A stretch of DNA of 64,000 nt from Eutreptiella sp. 'Long Island Sound 2002' (GCA_964036045.1 OZ038387.1:22319637-22383636), one strand, 5' to 3'. Positions 31,003 to 41,260 are shown, counted from the first letter of the stretch. The notes: generated from the sequence alone by a model not told the origin. A program made the numbers and translations.

Positions 31003-32457
31003 CCCACGTGCCCGCGCAGCCGAGACAACGCCGCCACACCAGCACCAGCACGCACGGGTCACCAGGGAAAACGCGCGCACACGCCCGGTGCCCGAACCTG
31101 CACCCTCGTTCCCGCTACTCACAGGACCCAGCATCATACGCCCGCCCCCGAAGCCCAGGACCCTCCGCCGTCTCCCACAGCCCTCTCCTCCGCCTCCGAC
31201 TCCACAACCTCCACCACCACGACCACCTCATCCACCACCACCACCACGTCCTCATCCAGCACTCCACCCCCCAGGCTGCGGGGGACACCTCCCAAACGGG
31301 CCCCCAAACCCGCCCCCACCGCGAGCAACCCCACCGCCGCCAAGGCCCACGCCCCAACGAGGCCCACACCCGCGACCCAGCCGAAACCCAAGACCGCCAC
31401 CAAACAGCCACCCAAACCCGTCAGCGCGCCACGACCGCAACCCGCAGCCAAGCCCAAACCCAAGTCCAAACCCGGCGCCACGACGGCAGCGCGAGCCCGG
31501 CCCCCCGAGGACGTCCTCTATGACATTCGGCCCCAGCCATCCCAGGCCCGGAGGCAGCAGCGCCCAACACGGCGCCCCCCCACCGTCACCGACGCTGCCG
31601 CCACCACCTTCACAGCGGAGCGCGCCGCGGCCGAAGCACAACGCACCTCGTCCCGCCACCTCTCAAAGCCCGCACCCCAGGCCCACGGACCGCCTCCGAC
31701 CAGGCCAGAACGACGCCAGGGTCCGCCAGCAGCGTCCCCGCCCCCCTAGCAACCCCCGATGACAGCCCACATGCAGCGCATGCCCCACTACCGCCGCCGC
31801 CGCGAGTCCCCGCCCAACCCCGAGGCGGAGACAGTGCGCGCGCACCCGCGGGTCCACATCCGCGCGTGCCCCCACTCCCCGCGCACCCCCACGGAACAGG
31901 ACTACGAGGAATCCCCCAGGCCCGCCACCGCCACCGGTCCCCACGACCCCGTCACACCCACCCACGCCCACTCTTCCGCCAAAGACCGCGGGCCCGCTCA
32001 GGGGGAATGGTGGCAGCGCTGGACCCACACGCAGCTCTGGGAGCTGCGAAAGTGGGCCTGGGGAGAGCCCTCCCTCGAGGGCCTGGTCCATCGGCCCCGC
32101 AAGGGGTCGGTGGAGAACTGCCGCCTCCAGCCGGTGGGGGGACGGATGCCGCAGGCCGCATGGGAAGCCATGCTGGCCGATGCGCTCCAACCCCTGGGAG
32201 TCCACCCCCGCAACCTCCCTGCGCCCCAGGACCACCCGTATGTCCTTAGGCGCCTGCGGGGGACCCTCCAGGAGACACAGCGAGACGGCATCCGCCTTTG
32301 GGACATCACCCAGAGCCCAGCCCCGCACAAACACACCCCCTCACCACCCCACTAGCGTCGGCGCACCGACACCGGCGGCACCCACAGCACCCCAGGAGCC
32401 CTGCGCACCACACAACACGACGCGCCTGACCCCCCGGCCAGCGGCGCCGCCACCTAA
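31003..32457 (+). pseudogene. Fourth ORF of the non-LTR element, copy B
   Basis: This is the counterpart of 7226-8680, again in the same frame as the preceding ORF. It is interrupted by TAG 31747-31749 and TAG 32353-32355, where copy A has Tyr and Lys codons. The ordered C-terminal half with WWQRWT and WELRKW-like segments is preserved at about 31995-32340. The terminal TAA at 32455-32457 corresponds to 8678-8680 in copy A. Confidence 0.6.
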
Positions 32458-32939
32458 CCCCGTTACCAAGCAAACCACCACCACGGGGCACCACGCCAGA
32501 CCCCGCCCAGAAGTCACCAAACGAACCGGACGCCGAAGGACGCCAACGCACACGACAACGGGCACCACTACGCCCAAAGGCACCGAACCCAGGCCCGCTA
32601 CAGTCGCAACCGCCTAACCGAGCCAAAACCCAAACACAAATGCAACCCGAGCCACACCCCGAAACCGCTAACCCTTGACTCCTAACCAGGCGCGCCGAGG
32701 GAACAACGTAACCACAGCCCACACCCACAGCCCACACAGCCGCCTCACCAGCCAGCTCCAGAAGCAAAGAGACACCTCACCAAACGCACCCTGACCCAAG
32801 CCCGTGTACATCAGGACGCGCGGGCCGCACCCCTGGGGCGCGACGGTTGCCACAGCACCGACGACACAAGCCAGAGGACACAACACTGTAGCACCGCCGC
32901 ACCAGCTGCCCGTGCCTGTGCCTGCAGTGTACGCGCGCC
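32458..32939 (+). other. C/A-rich 3' untranslated stretch of copy B
   Basis: Collinear with 8681-9164 in copy A. No supported gene. Confidence 0.6.
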
Positions 32940-32990
32940 CCTGTTTTTCCTTTTCTTTAAAAAAAAAAAGAAAAAAAACGAAAATTAAGG
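32940..32990 (+). repeat. Short T/A tract in the 3' UTR of copy B
   Basis: A T-rich run followed by A-runs and GAAAATTA; it is a shortened version of the tract at 9165-9270. Confidence 0.7.
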
Positions 32991-33044
32991 GGGGAGGAAG
33001 AGGGACACAACCACCCATGGAACGCGCGCACCGCACACAGCGGG

Positions 33045-33222
33045 CACACCGGTGAACAGGAGCCAAGTGGCCCAGGACACCGCACACGCAACACAACACA
33101 CCGAGCGAGCACACCCGTGAACAGGAGCCAAGTGGCCCAGGACACCGCAGACGCAACACAGCAAACCGCGCGGGCACACCAGTGAACAGGAGCCAAGCAG
33201 CCCAGGACACTGCACACACGTA
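33045..33222 (+). repeat. Three 65-bp tandem repeats, copy B
   Basis: Units start at 33045, 33110 and 33175 and match 9323-9500 in copy A. Copy number and period are unchanged between copies. Confidence 0.9.
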
Positions 33223-33776
33223 GGGCGGCCGAGGGACAGGAAAGAACCAATACCCCATGGGTCGGACGCACTGGGGCGACCCAGCCGACCCACCGGGCCA
33301 GTGGCAGAAGCGGTACTCCAAGGCCACTGGTCCGAGCCCGGCCAGGCTGCATCGAGGACCATGGCAAACGTCACCCGGAGCCATGGAAGCAACCGGTGAC
33401 AGGCTAGCCGGTACACAGTCCAGGAGGGGGTCACCTGCCAAGCAGAGTGGCCCCGCAACTCAAACCACAAGGGTGAGGAGGTCGTACCGTAGACTAGCGG
33501 GAGCAATACCCCTTGTGGTGAGAGATACTCCACACGGCTGGGCAGCCCCCAGAGCTGCCGCCCAAAGGAGGGGGCATGTGGCCCTACCCATGGACACATG
33601 TGCAGACACCCTCCCACCTGGGACACATGGACCGGGTGGCCGCGACAATGCCTTCCCAAGCACATGCGGGAGCGGCTCAAGAGGCACCTGACATAGGGCA
33701 GTGGGAGGGACAGGACGTTTCCTTGGTAAGACCTTCTTCCTGCACTGTTAAAGGAGGCATCCTGAGCTCCCGAAGA
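33223..33776 (+). other. Conserved 3'-terminal segment, copy B
   Basis: Matches 9501-10055. The ATG at 33257 corresponds to 9535, but the frame ends differently (33691), which argues for a noncoding 3' recognition region. Confidence 0.6.
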
Positions 33777-33791
33777 TACCTACCTACCTAC
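33777..33791 (+). repeat. CCTA tail of copy B
   Basis: TACC repeated three times plus TAC, followed by nine T and then gypsy LTR sequence. It equals the tail of copy A. Confidence 0.8.
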
Positions 33792-34526
33792 TTTTTTTTT
33801 CTGGCGCTTTGCTAGGAGCCGCTCCTGTGTGCCGCCTTTTTCTGCGTAAGAATTTCTTGATTTAAAAAATCAAGAGATGACTACACATTTTATAAAAATG
33901 TGCATCTGATGCACAATTGGATTCTGTCCAGGTGTGTGCCTACAGAAAACTTCTAGGCCGTCATTGTACGGATTTAGGTGTTGTCGCTTCGCGCTTGCGT
34001 GGATTCGTCCCTCATTCTCCCATTCCTCTGTTGTACAGACCTCCTCGCAAAGCCTCGTTGAGTAGGCCGCTGTTCTGGCCGAAAAGCAGCAGCAGGAGAC
34101 TGAACCAGAATCAAGACCCCTCCAAGGGGCAATTCTAATTAAATCAGCGCACCCTTGCCCCAGTACCAGGACAGGTGTCTCCATCAGCTTCCTTGAGACT
34201 TGGGTCGAGCGTCCTATGAGAGTCTGGGTTGGGTTGTGTTACGCTGCAGCTTGGAGGGAGGGATGCACATGCATATGGTCTTGGCGTGCCCTACTCTAAC
34301 CCCTTCAAGCCACAGGAACCCCGGCAGCGCCAAGAGCGCGGAGGTTTCTGTTGGAGATTGTCATCAACAATGCAGCAGGAGTCGCTGGCCATGGTAAAGC
34401 GCTCTTTTCCAGTGTTAGGGAAGCTATGGGTATTTTAAAGTAGGTGTGGAAACCAAGGAAAGGCCAAGAAAAAATCCCTTTTTCCTGAAAATGCAACAGT
34501 GGTGGCCACCACAGCACAAGGGGGGA

Positions 34527-35160
34527 GTAAGAAAAAGTGCTTTTCCAATGCTTTAGGGTATACTTTAGGTGTATTAGAGGTGCTCTAAGCACTCAGGCAT
34601 TTTTATCTTAGTATTGGCCCACCGAAAAGGGGTGATAACACATTTTGACCTATGGAACCAAACACTAAATCAGGATGTGGTGTGGACCCCTTTATCCCCA
34701 AGCTATAGGCACTAAAACATCTTTTCCTGGGTTGCTGAGGCACTGACATACTGAAGGCAGAGCCTATGCATTTATCTATGTTTTCTCATGAATTCTTAGC
34801 TATCCTAGTGGTATGCACCCTAGGGGGCTGGGGCACCTCTTTTTGAGAGGTCCTGGGTTCAATACCCAGTCAGCCTAGCTAAGTAGGAATATCCCATGTG
34901 ACATGGCAGTGACCTCATCGCCACAAGCCATGCCACCTCAGCACCTATGGGACCCAAAAACAAAGGGTGCACATCTCAAGATGGCACTGTGGATGATAGT
35001 GAGCCCTTGGGGCAGTTTTCGAATCAGTTTTTCTCAAACACGTAAAATATTTCATCCTGAGTTGCAATGTATGCTAATTGCTGTGGTCTATTGTTCATAG
35101 TTGTTTTTATCTAACACTTTGTGACTGCAGCCCTTCATGCTTTGATCTTGACCTTCTTCA
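34527..35160 (+). repeat. 635-bp LTR unit, LTR b first
   Basis: Equivalent to 15306-15940. Its tRNA-like segment is at 34797-34879, with the perfect T stem CTGGG/CCCAG. Confidence 0.75.
34797..34879 (+). other. tRNA-Lys(UUU)-like segment
   Basis: Same A box, TTT anticodon loop and B box as at 15577. Confidence 0.55.
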
Positions 35161-35800
35161 GTAAGAAAAAGTGCTTTTCCAATGCTTTGAGGCATACTCT
35201 AGGTGTATTAGAGATGCACTGAGCAGACAGGCATTTTCTCTTAGTATTGGCCCAACCAAAAGTGGTGATAACACATTTTGACCTATGGAAACAAACCCCC
35301 AATCAGGATATGGAGTGGACCCCTTAATCCCCTATCATTGTGAGGCAATTCATCTTTTCCTCAGTTGACTGAGAACTGACATATCAAGGGCAGAGCCTAT
35401 GAATTTATCTATGTTTTCTCATGGATTCTTAGCTGTCCTAGTGGTATGCACCCTAGGGGGCTGGGCACCTCTTTTTGAGAGGTCCTGGGTTCAATTCCCG
35501 GTCAGCCTAGCTAAGTAGGAAGATCCCATGTGACATGGCAGTGACCTCATCGCCACATGCCCTGCCACCTCAGCACATATGGGACCCAAAACAAAGAGTG
35601 CACATCTCCTGAGATGGCACTATGGAGATTGAGTGACCATGGGGCAGTTTTCCAACTCTTTCTCCAAACCATTTCAGCTATCTTTGTGAATATGCAATCA
35701 GATGTGCCTTGAGTTGCAGTTTCTGTGAATATCCTTTCATCTTTCACTGTTTACACTGCAGCCCTTCATGCTTTGATCCTGATCCTCTTCTACTTGCTTA
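35161..35800 (+). repeat. 635-bp LTR unit, LTR b second
   Basis: Equivalent to 15941-16580. Its tRNA-like segment is at 35430-35512. Confidence 0.75.
35430..35512 (+). other. tRNA-Lys(UUU)-like segment
   Basis: Same sequence features as at 16211-16292, including the A box TGTCCTAGTGG. Confidence 0.55.
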
Positions 35801-35944
35801 TCTCTGGCTTGGGCTATCCTGGATTGATTGTATTTCAGCAACTAAAACATTTTCATCTCCAAAAACAAGCAGCAGGAAACCCTACACCAGCAGCAAGCAG
35901 CAGGAGAGGCACAAACACAGTGTTGAAATCACTATAAACATTTC

Positions 35945-35957
35945 TGGTAGCAAGAGG
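35945..35957 (+). promoter_or_regulatory. Primer-binding site resembling initiator tRNA-Met 3' end
   Basis: TGGTAGCAAGAGG begins four bases after the LTR end. Its first eight bases are complementary to the 3' end of animal-type initiator tRNA-Met (TGGTAGCAGAGG), with one extra A after that. It would prime minus-strand synthesis. Confidence 0.65.
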
Positions 35958-36045
35958 CAGACTGTCTCTGCGTATCGGCAGCAACCCCGTGCCGTACAAC
36001 CAGTGCGCCGAGATCAGTCACATATAAGCAGAAGGGCGAACGAAG

Positions 36046-37031
36046 ATGGACACAAGGAAGGAGGACGCCGACGTGAAGACAGCGCCTGAGGCACCAGCAA
36101 TGCCAGCACCTGGTGAACCTGGACCTGGACCTAGCGCTGTACCTTCGGAGCCCTTACATGGGCCAGTGGACGTGGCGGAGGACTCGTTGGAAGGACTGCA
36201 GTCGGCCTTCCGGGCCCTCTCAGTCGAGGAGGTGGTCACTCATCCTGTGAAGAGGAAGTCAGAGAGCGAGAAGGATGCTGGAGAAGGCATAGCAGACGAA
36301 GGAGAAGACCAAGGGCAAGACCTGACGAATGAGCCTACCTTCGATGGCGCAGCAAGAGCTTCTTACCTCCACGCATCACCCTCTCCTATAACCACCACAC
36401 TCCCAATTCCAGACCCAGCCGCTGCAACATCCACACCCATAACCAACCCACCTATGGCTGAGGGCACAGGCTTTACTGGCATGCCTCCCTACCCTGCCCA
36501 TGGTATGGGCCCACCTACCACTGCGTTCCCTGAGGCAACTACTGCCAGTGAGCCGGTGGCCTCCAGTTCTGCGCCGGGATGGTATGCGGCTGACTATCAC
36601 CATCCTCTACCCGCTACGGGAACCTATGTGGATGTTCCTGAGTATGCACCTGGGTATAGAACCTTGAGTGGGTTGAGGAGAGGACCTGAGTCTCTTGGAG
36701 GCAGGAGTAGAGGATCGGGGAGATCCTCCAACAGGTCCCTGACGCGGTCGGAGATCAACGAGGTGCTCCGAGGAGCCACCTCTAAAATCGTGGGCGACCT
36801 CACTCAAGAGATCCGAGAGAAACTGGAGCCCCTGATGATACCGCCCCAAGAGTCACCTACCACGGTGGGAGTGTCACCCCATCGAGTACAGGCCAACCAC
36901 CTGGTGGGAGGGCTGACAAACACCCTGGGGAGCCTGAGGAGCCGACCGATGCCGACCCCTGCAGCGATACCGAGAAGTCCTTTCGTACCGAGAACGGCCC
37001 AGCCGCCCTACAGCCACGTGACGAACTCTAC
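36046..37031 (+). pseudogene. Gypsy gag, 5' part, cut by insertion
   Basis: ATG 36046 opens a frame that is Pro/Ser/Glu-rich at the N-terminus. A helical region follows around 36730-36840 (LTRSEINEVLRG, then DLTQEIREKLEPL). The frame runs into the short LTR element at 37032 within codons for Asn-Ser-Thr. It resumes in the same frame after the target duplication at 39738. It would encode the N-terminal part of the particle protein. The start is chosen because it is the first ATG after the primer site with an open frame. Confidence 0.75.
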
Positions 37032-37314
37032 TGAAGCGGTATGGGGTGCCTCACCCATACCCGCTGCCCAGCCTGTGGCGCTCTTCGCCAGGCTGGCTCA
37101 GGAATTTTCCTGGGCTGATTACGGCATCTCCATTTCTGTGGGATTTCTGTAAAATACCCCAGAAATCGTCATTTTTCGTCATTTTTGGGCTGGCGACGAC
37201 AGTCGTCGCCTGCGCGACGCAGCCCCAGATCGAGGATTTATTTCTCGATTTCTGAAGATTTTAATCAATTTTATTATTGAATTAACCTTTTTCCTAAATA
37301 AAGGAATATAACGT

Positions 37315-37343
37315 GACCTTTTTCGCGGCGTTCCGCGAAGGTC
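37315..37343 (+). other. Hairpin in the short-element LTR
   Basis: GACCTT/AAGGTC encloses CGCGG/CCGCG around a CGTT loop. It is present in all four LTRs of this family. Confidence 0.6.
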
Positions 37344-37471
37344 AATTTTTGCGAAAACAGTCACGTTCACGAATTTTTCAAAAAATCCTGAGGCGACCTG
37401 AGGAATCAGCCAGGCGCCCATGGTGTGGCCCAACAGTGGGCCTCTTCGTATATAGTTTGAATTGGGACAGA

Positions 37472-37500
37472 AACGCGTCGTGTCGGCTACGCGACGCGTT
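37472..37500 (+). other. Inverted repeat in the short-element LTR
   Basis: AACGCGTCG and CGACGCGTT are perfectly complementary across an 11-bp spacer. The repeat lies about 20 bp downstream of the TATATA stretch and is kept in all four LTRs. Confidence 0.55.
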
Positions 37501-38208
37501 GGGGGGAGACACGCGAAACGGGTGTTTTTGGCTCAAAAATCACTATATTTCACTGTTTTTCGCCCAAAAACCACTGTTTGGCCCATTTTTGGCAGGATCT
37601 CAGTGGAGATCCTGATGGCGACGACTCGTAGCCGTCAGATTTTCTGATAGCTGTGACGCCGCCGCCTTCATTTCGTCCTCTCTTCTAAGCTATTTTATAG
37701 TATAGAAGTGTTACATATACATATTACTTGTCTACATGTTTATATTGTCTACATATACCTTTATCTCTTGCCCAGGACGCCAGATTGTGTCATGGCTGAG
37801 GCAAGGATCACATAATTCTTTGGAGAAACCCAAACTGATGGAAGATGAGCAAGAATGAAAAGAGGAAGTCTTGGATTTCATGGGATTGGGGTTTTGCGTG
37901 CCAAGGGAAGCTTCGAGGTTGCCTCCCCCCAACCTCTTCAAAAGAATTCTGCCGACGCCAAGGCCACCAAGGCGATGTGACGGCCTGCGGACGACGACGA
38001 CGCCCAGACTGCAGGAGAATTGACGCTTCGTTCCGATTCTACGTCTGCAGGAGCTAAGCTCAAGGGCATCAACATGATGAAGGAGGAATTCCTTGACTCC
38101 TACAGGGGCTCATCTTGGCTTCCCCATGGACCCTATGGAGCCCCCAAGTCCATCATGTGGCTGGGCGACGACCACAGCGACGACGACGCCATCTGCGAAC
38201 CGCACAAA

Positions 38209-38443
38209 CAGGCGCGTTAATTCGTCGCCTTGGGTTGGTTGGCCCTCCGGAGGTAGCCACCCTAAACAGGCGCGGGTCGCCTTGGGTAGGAAATGACCCT
38301 GAATCCCCCAAATCAGGCGCGTTAATTCGTCGCCTTGGGTTGGGGATCGACCCTAAACAGGCACGAGGAATTCGTCGCCTTGGGCAGGAAATGGCCCTAA
38401 ATTCAGGCGCGAGGAATTCGTTGCCTTGGGTTTGACCCTAAAT
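38209..38443 (+). repeat. Five tandem hairpin units with CCCTAAA motif
   Basis: Each unit of about 40-50 bp reads CAGGCRCG..., then CGCCTTGGGY, a short spacer and RCCCTAAA. TTGGGY and RCCCTAA can pair. Fourth units read GGGC/GCCC here and GGGT/ACCC in copy 2 (52773-52985), a paired change. CCCTAAA also equals the complement of the plant-type telomere repeat, but the spacing is not telomeric. Confidence 0.75.
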
Positions 38444-38814
38444 AATGTTTTTCGCATTTTAATTATTATGTTTCCATGCCCATGGAGAAAAAGGGCCAAT
38501 ATGTGCGCCTCAGCGCCATCAGTCAGGTCGGAAGGACCTGCAGCGCCCCTGGTTTGGTCACCAGAGGCTAAAGGGAGTGCCAGGGACCAGTGTGGTCGCC
38601 TGGGGGGCAATTGCCCTATGAATGTATCAAGAAAAAAAAAGAAGAAAAAAAAGAAAAAAAAAAGGGGGGGGAACCTACATGGGAGTGGCATGTAGATTCC
38701 TTACGAAGCCCCCCCCCCCCCACTGTCCTGCTGAATCAGTTTTGAAACCAGGGCAGTGCAGGGGTCAGAGCGCCTCCTTGGCCTTGCCTTCCTTTGGATA
38801 TAGGCAAGGCTTCT

Positions 38815-38825
38815 AAGGAGGGGGG
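38815..38825 (+). promoter_or_regulatory. Polypurine tract of short LTR element 1
   Basis: AAGGAGGGGGG directly precedes the 3' LTR start TGAAGCGG. Confidence 0.75.
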
Positions 38826-39733
38826 TGAAGCGGTATGGGGTGCTTCACCCATACCCGCTGCCCAGCCTGTGGCGCTCTTCGCCATGCTGGCTCAGGAATT
38901 TTCCTGGGCTGATTACGGCATCTCGATTTCTGTGGGATTTCTGTAAAATACCCCAGAAATCGTCATTTTTCGTCATTTTTCGGCTGGCGACGACAGTCGT
39001 CGCCTGCGCGACGCAGCCCCAGATCGAGGATTTATTTCTCGATTTCTGAAGATTTTAATCAATTTTATTATCGATTTATCGTTTTTATAAATATAGGAAT
39101 ATAGCGTGACCTTTTTCGCGGCGTTCCGCGAAGGTCAATTTTTGCGAAATCAGTCACGTTCACGAATTTTTCAAAAAATCCTGAGGCGATCCCAGGAATC
39201 AGCCAGGCGCCCATGGTGTGGCCCAACAGTGGGCCTCTTCATATATAGTTTGAATCGGGACAGAAACGCGTCGTGTCGGCTACGCGACGCGTTGGGGGGA
39301 GACACGCGAAATGAGTGTTTTTGGCTCAAAAATCACTATATTTCACTGTTTTTCGCCCAAAAACCACTGTTTGGCCCAGTTTGGGCAGGATCTCAGTGGA
39401 GATCCTGATGGCGACGACTCGTAGCCGTCAGATTTTCTGATGGCCGTGACGCCGCTGCCTTCATTTCGTCCTCTCTTCTAAGCTATCTTCTAGTATAGAA
39501 GTGTTACGTATACATATTACTTGTCTACACGTTTATATTGTCTACATATACCTTTATCTCTTGCCCAGGACGCCAGATTGTGTCATGGCTGAGGCAAGGA
39601 TCACAGAATTCCTTGGAGGAACCCAAACTGATGGAAGATCAGCAAGAATGAAAAGAGGAAGTCTTGGATTTCATGGGATTGGGGTTTTGCATGCCAAGGG
39701 AAGCTTGGAGGTTGCCTCCCCCCAACCTCTTCA
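38826..39733 (+). repeat. 3' LTR of short LTR element 1
   Basis: Same ends as the 5' LTR, followed by the CTAC duplication at 39734-39737. Confidence 0.9.
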
Positions 39734-39737
39734 CTAC

Positions 39738-41260
39738 GAGGGCCGAGCTGGACCGGCTGGGGCTGACAGCCTTGAGGGCAATGGTGGAAGTGGAGCCTTA
39801 TGGCTCTGGTGATCTAGGGGGAGACCCCTCCGATGATGAGCCGCCGTCTATGACTTCTGCTTCGCCCTCGGAGGACGATGACCCAGAGGACCCCGAGAAC
39901 CCAAAGGGGAAGAAGAAGAAGAAGAAGAAGAAGACCCGACGACCTGAGGGACGCAGGTCTCAGGAGGCTAAGGCTATTGCCACCTCCAAGATCGTGGTGA
40001 ACCTGCCTGAGTTCACAGGCAAGGACCTCAGCGCGTTCGCTGAGAATTTCGGCCGGTTTCTCCGATTTACCGGCCAAGCCTACGCTAGTGGCCTGGTCAA
40101 GTGCGATCTGCTCCTGCAGTGCTGCAAGACCAAGTACCTGGAGAAGCAAGTCAGGCAGATCGTGACTAACTCCGCCACCTTTGCCGATGTGTTGGTTGCC
40201 TTGGAGAGGCAGTACCCGACCTACGAAACCAACCTCTCCATCAGGGCCGAGATCCAGAACCTGCCCGTGCTGCCCAACAACCCCAAATATGGCAGGGTCT
40301 CTGAGCTGTTGGCTGACCTTGACCACTGGGCTGGACGATTGACGCCCGGTTCCTACAGCAGCGACGACCTGCTGTTCTGGTTGGTGGCTAAGCTCCCTCG
40401 AGAGCTGTGGGACGAGTGCCTTTCGACGGCAGAGCGCAAGGCTAGATCCCTCCGCTACGAGTCTATGCGTGCTACTCCTGGAGCTGGCGCTGGAGAAGGA
40501 GAGCGACCAGCACCTGAACAACTACCGTCCTGGAGGAGGAGGTTCTGGCGGCAATGGCAAAGGGTACCAAGGGTCCCGACCTGGGCAGGGGACTGCCCCC
40601 AAACACGCCCACGCCCGTATCATGGAGAACGTCAAAGAGCTCTTCTGGTGTGATGCCAGAGACGAGCAGAGCCACCTGCAGCACGCCCCTGACTGCGAGC
40701 AGCGAGACTGCTTCGTAGTCCAGGGGAAGCAGCAGGAGAAGAACACCGGCGCCAAAGCGAAGCTGCCGGATCATTACAGGTGCACCATCACGTGTGCCTT
40801 CTGTGGGAAGCGGAAGCACTACGAGGATGAGTGCTACCATAAGCAACGCCTATCGGCGAAGCTTAAGGGTGAAGATCCTGGCAAAGGCTCAGGCAAAGGT
40901 GGAGGCAAAGGCAAAGGCAACGACTCCGGCAAGGGCAAGTTGAAGGGACGTGGACAAGGGCAAGACAAGAGTCAAGGTGGACGAGGAGGAGGCGCTAACC
41001 GCCAGCCAGACAAGGACAACAAGAACAAGGACAAGAACGGAGGCAACCCCAACCCTAATCCAGGGGGGAACTCCGAGCTCTCTGGAGGGCAGTCTGGTCC
41101 TACCACACGCTCACAAACGCAGGCCCAGCAAGAACAAGGAGCCAAGCGTGAGCATGAAGGTGGTGATGATGGCAACGCTAAGAAGAGGAGCCGTTTCATG
41201 AGGACGGGTCGCAAATTGCGGAACAAGGGGTTCGAGGTGACCTGTCCCGCGGAGTTCTGA
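39738..41260 (+). pseudogene. Gypsy gag, 3' part with CCHC zinc knuckle
   Basis: The frame resumes in register after the nested element. A Lys-rich stretch (about 39910-39940) precedes a helical capsid-like region (about 39985-40440, FTGKDLSAFAENF onward) typical of retroelement gag. Near 40465 the frame shifts by one base, either an indel or a programmed shift. The new frame has a Gly-rich linker and a canonical C-x2-C-x4-H-x4-C knuckle (CAFCGKRKHYEDEC, about 40797-40838) that binds RNA. A Lys/Gly-rich basic tail follows. It ends at TGA 41258-41260, followed by CGG. Protease continues in the same frame. Confidence 0.85.

Larger units (their letters stand above)
16733..33791 (+). mobile_element. 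Giant non-LTR retroelement, copy B (17 kb)
   Basis: About 17.06 kb lie between gypsy flanks. In order: a Pro-rich open region, an 842-codon ORF, a 537-codon ORF, endonuclease-RT-RNase H-zinc finger, the zinc/Pro-His ORF, the basic ORF, 3' UTR, T/A tract, 65-bp repeats, 3' segment and CCTA tail. The 5' end is a junction and may be a truncation. Nonsense codons and a 31-bp deletion show it is inactive. Typical LINEs are 4-8 kb with one or two ORFs. The upstream ORFs are assigned to the element by position, strand, composition and lack of other boundaries; no second copy of them is in the window. Confidence 0.85.
33797..35940 (+). repeat. Gypsy LTR b, 5'-truncated
   Basis: It begins within CTGGCGCTTTGC (equivalent to about 14577 in LTR a) directly after copy B's tail and T-run, and ends TATAAACA at 35940. 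It contains the tandem 635-bp pair. It lacks the first 1.25 kb of the LTR, including the pseudoknot and hairpins. Confidence 0.8.
37032..37940 (+). repeat. 5' LTR of short LTR element 1
   Basis: It starts TGAAGCGG and ends CCTCTTCA. It holds a TATATA stretch near 37449 that could be a promoter, plus inverted repeats at 37315-37343 and 37472-37500. About 3% of positions differ from the 3' LTR in the first 110 bp compared by eye. Confidence 0.9.
37941..38825 (+). other. Interior of short LTR element 1, noncoding
   Basis: No open frame resembling a retroelement protein. It contains the hairpin array (38209-38443), a purine-rich A/G run (about 38628-38672), a C-run (about 38709-38721) and a terminal polypurine tract. 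Confidence 0.7.
37032..39733 (+). mobile_element. Short non-autonomous LTR element, copy 1, nested in gag
   Basis: Two direct repeats of 909 and 908 bp flank an 885-bp interior. The ends are TGAAGCGG...CTCTTCA (TG...CA). The flanking 4 bp CTAC (37028-37031 and 39734-39737) is a target duplication, and removing the insert plus one CTAC restores the gag frame. The interior has no pol or gag. A polypurine tract precedes the 3' LTR. No primer site complementary to a known tRNA is recognised after the 5' LTR. It resembles TRIM/LARD-type elements that depend on another element's enzymes. Confidence 0.9.

Noticed and set aside
37521-37550. TTTTTGGCTCAAAA resembling part of the dinoflagellate spliced leader
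   Set aside because: Only about 11 bases match and the rest of the leader is absent, so it cannot support an organism call.
38209-38443. Interstitial telomere
   Set aside because: CCCTAAA occurs once per 40-50 bp unit as one arm of a hairpin, not as a head-to-tail array.
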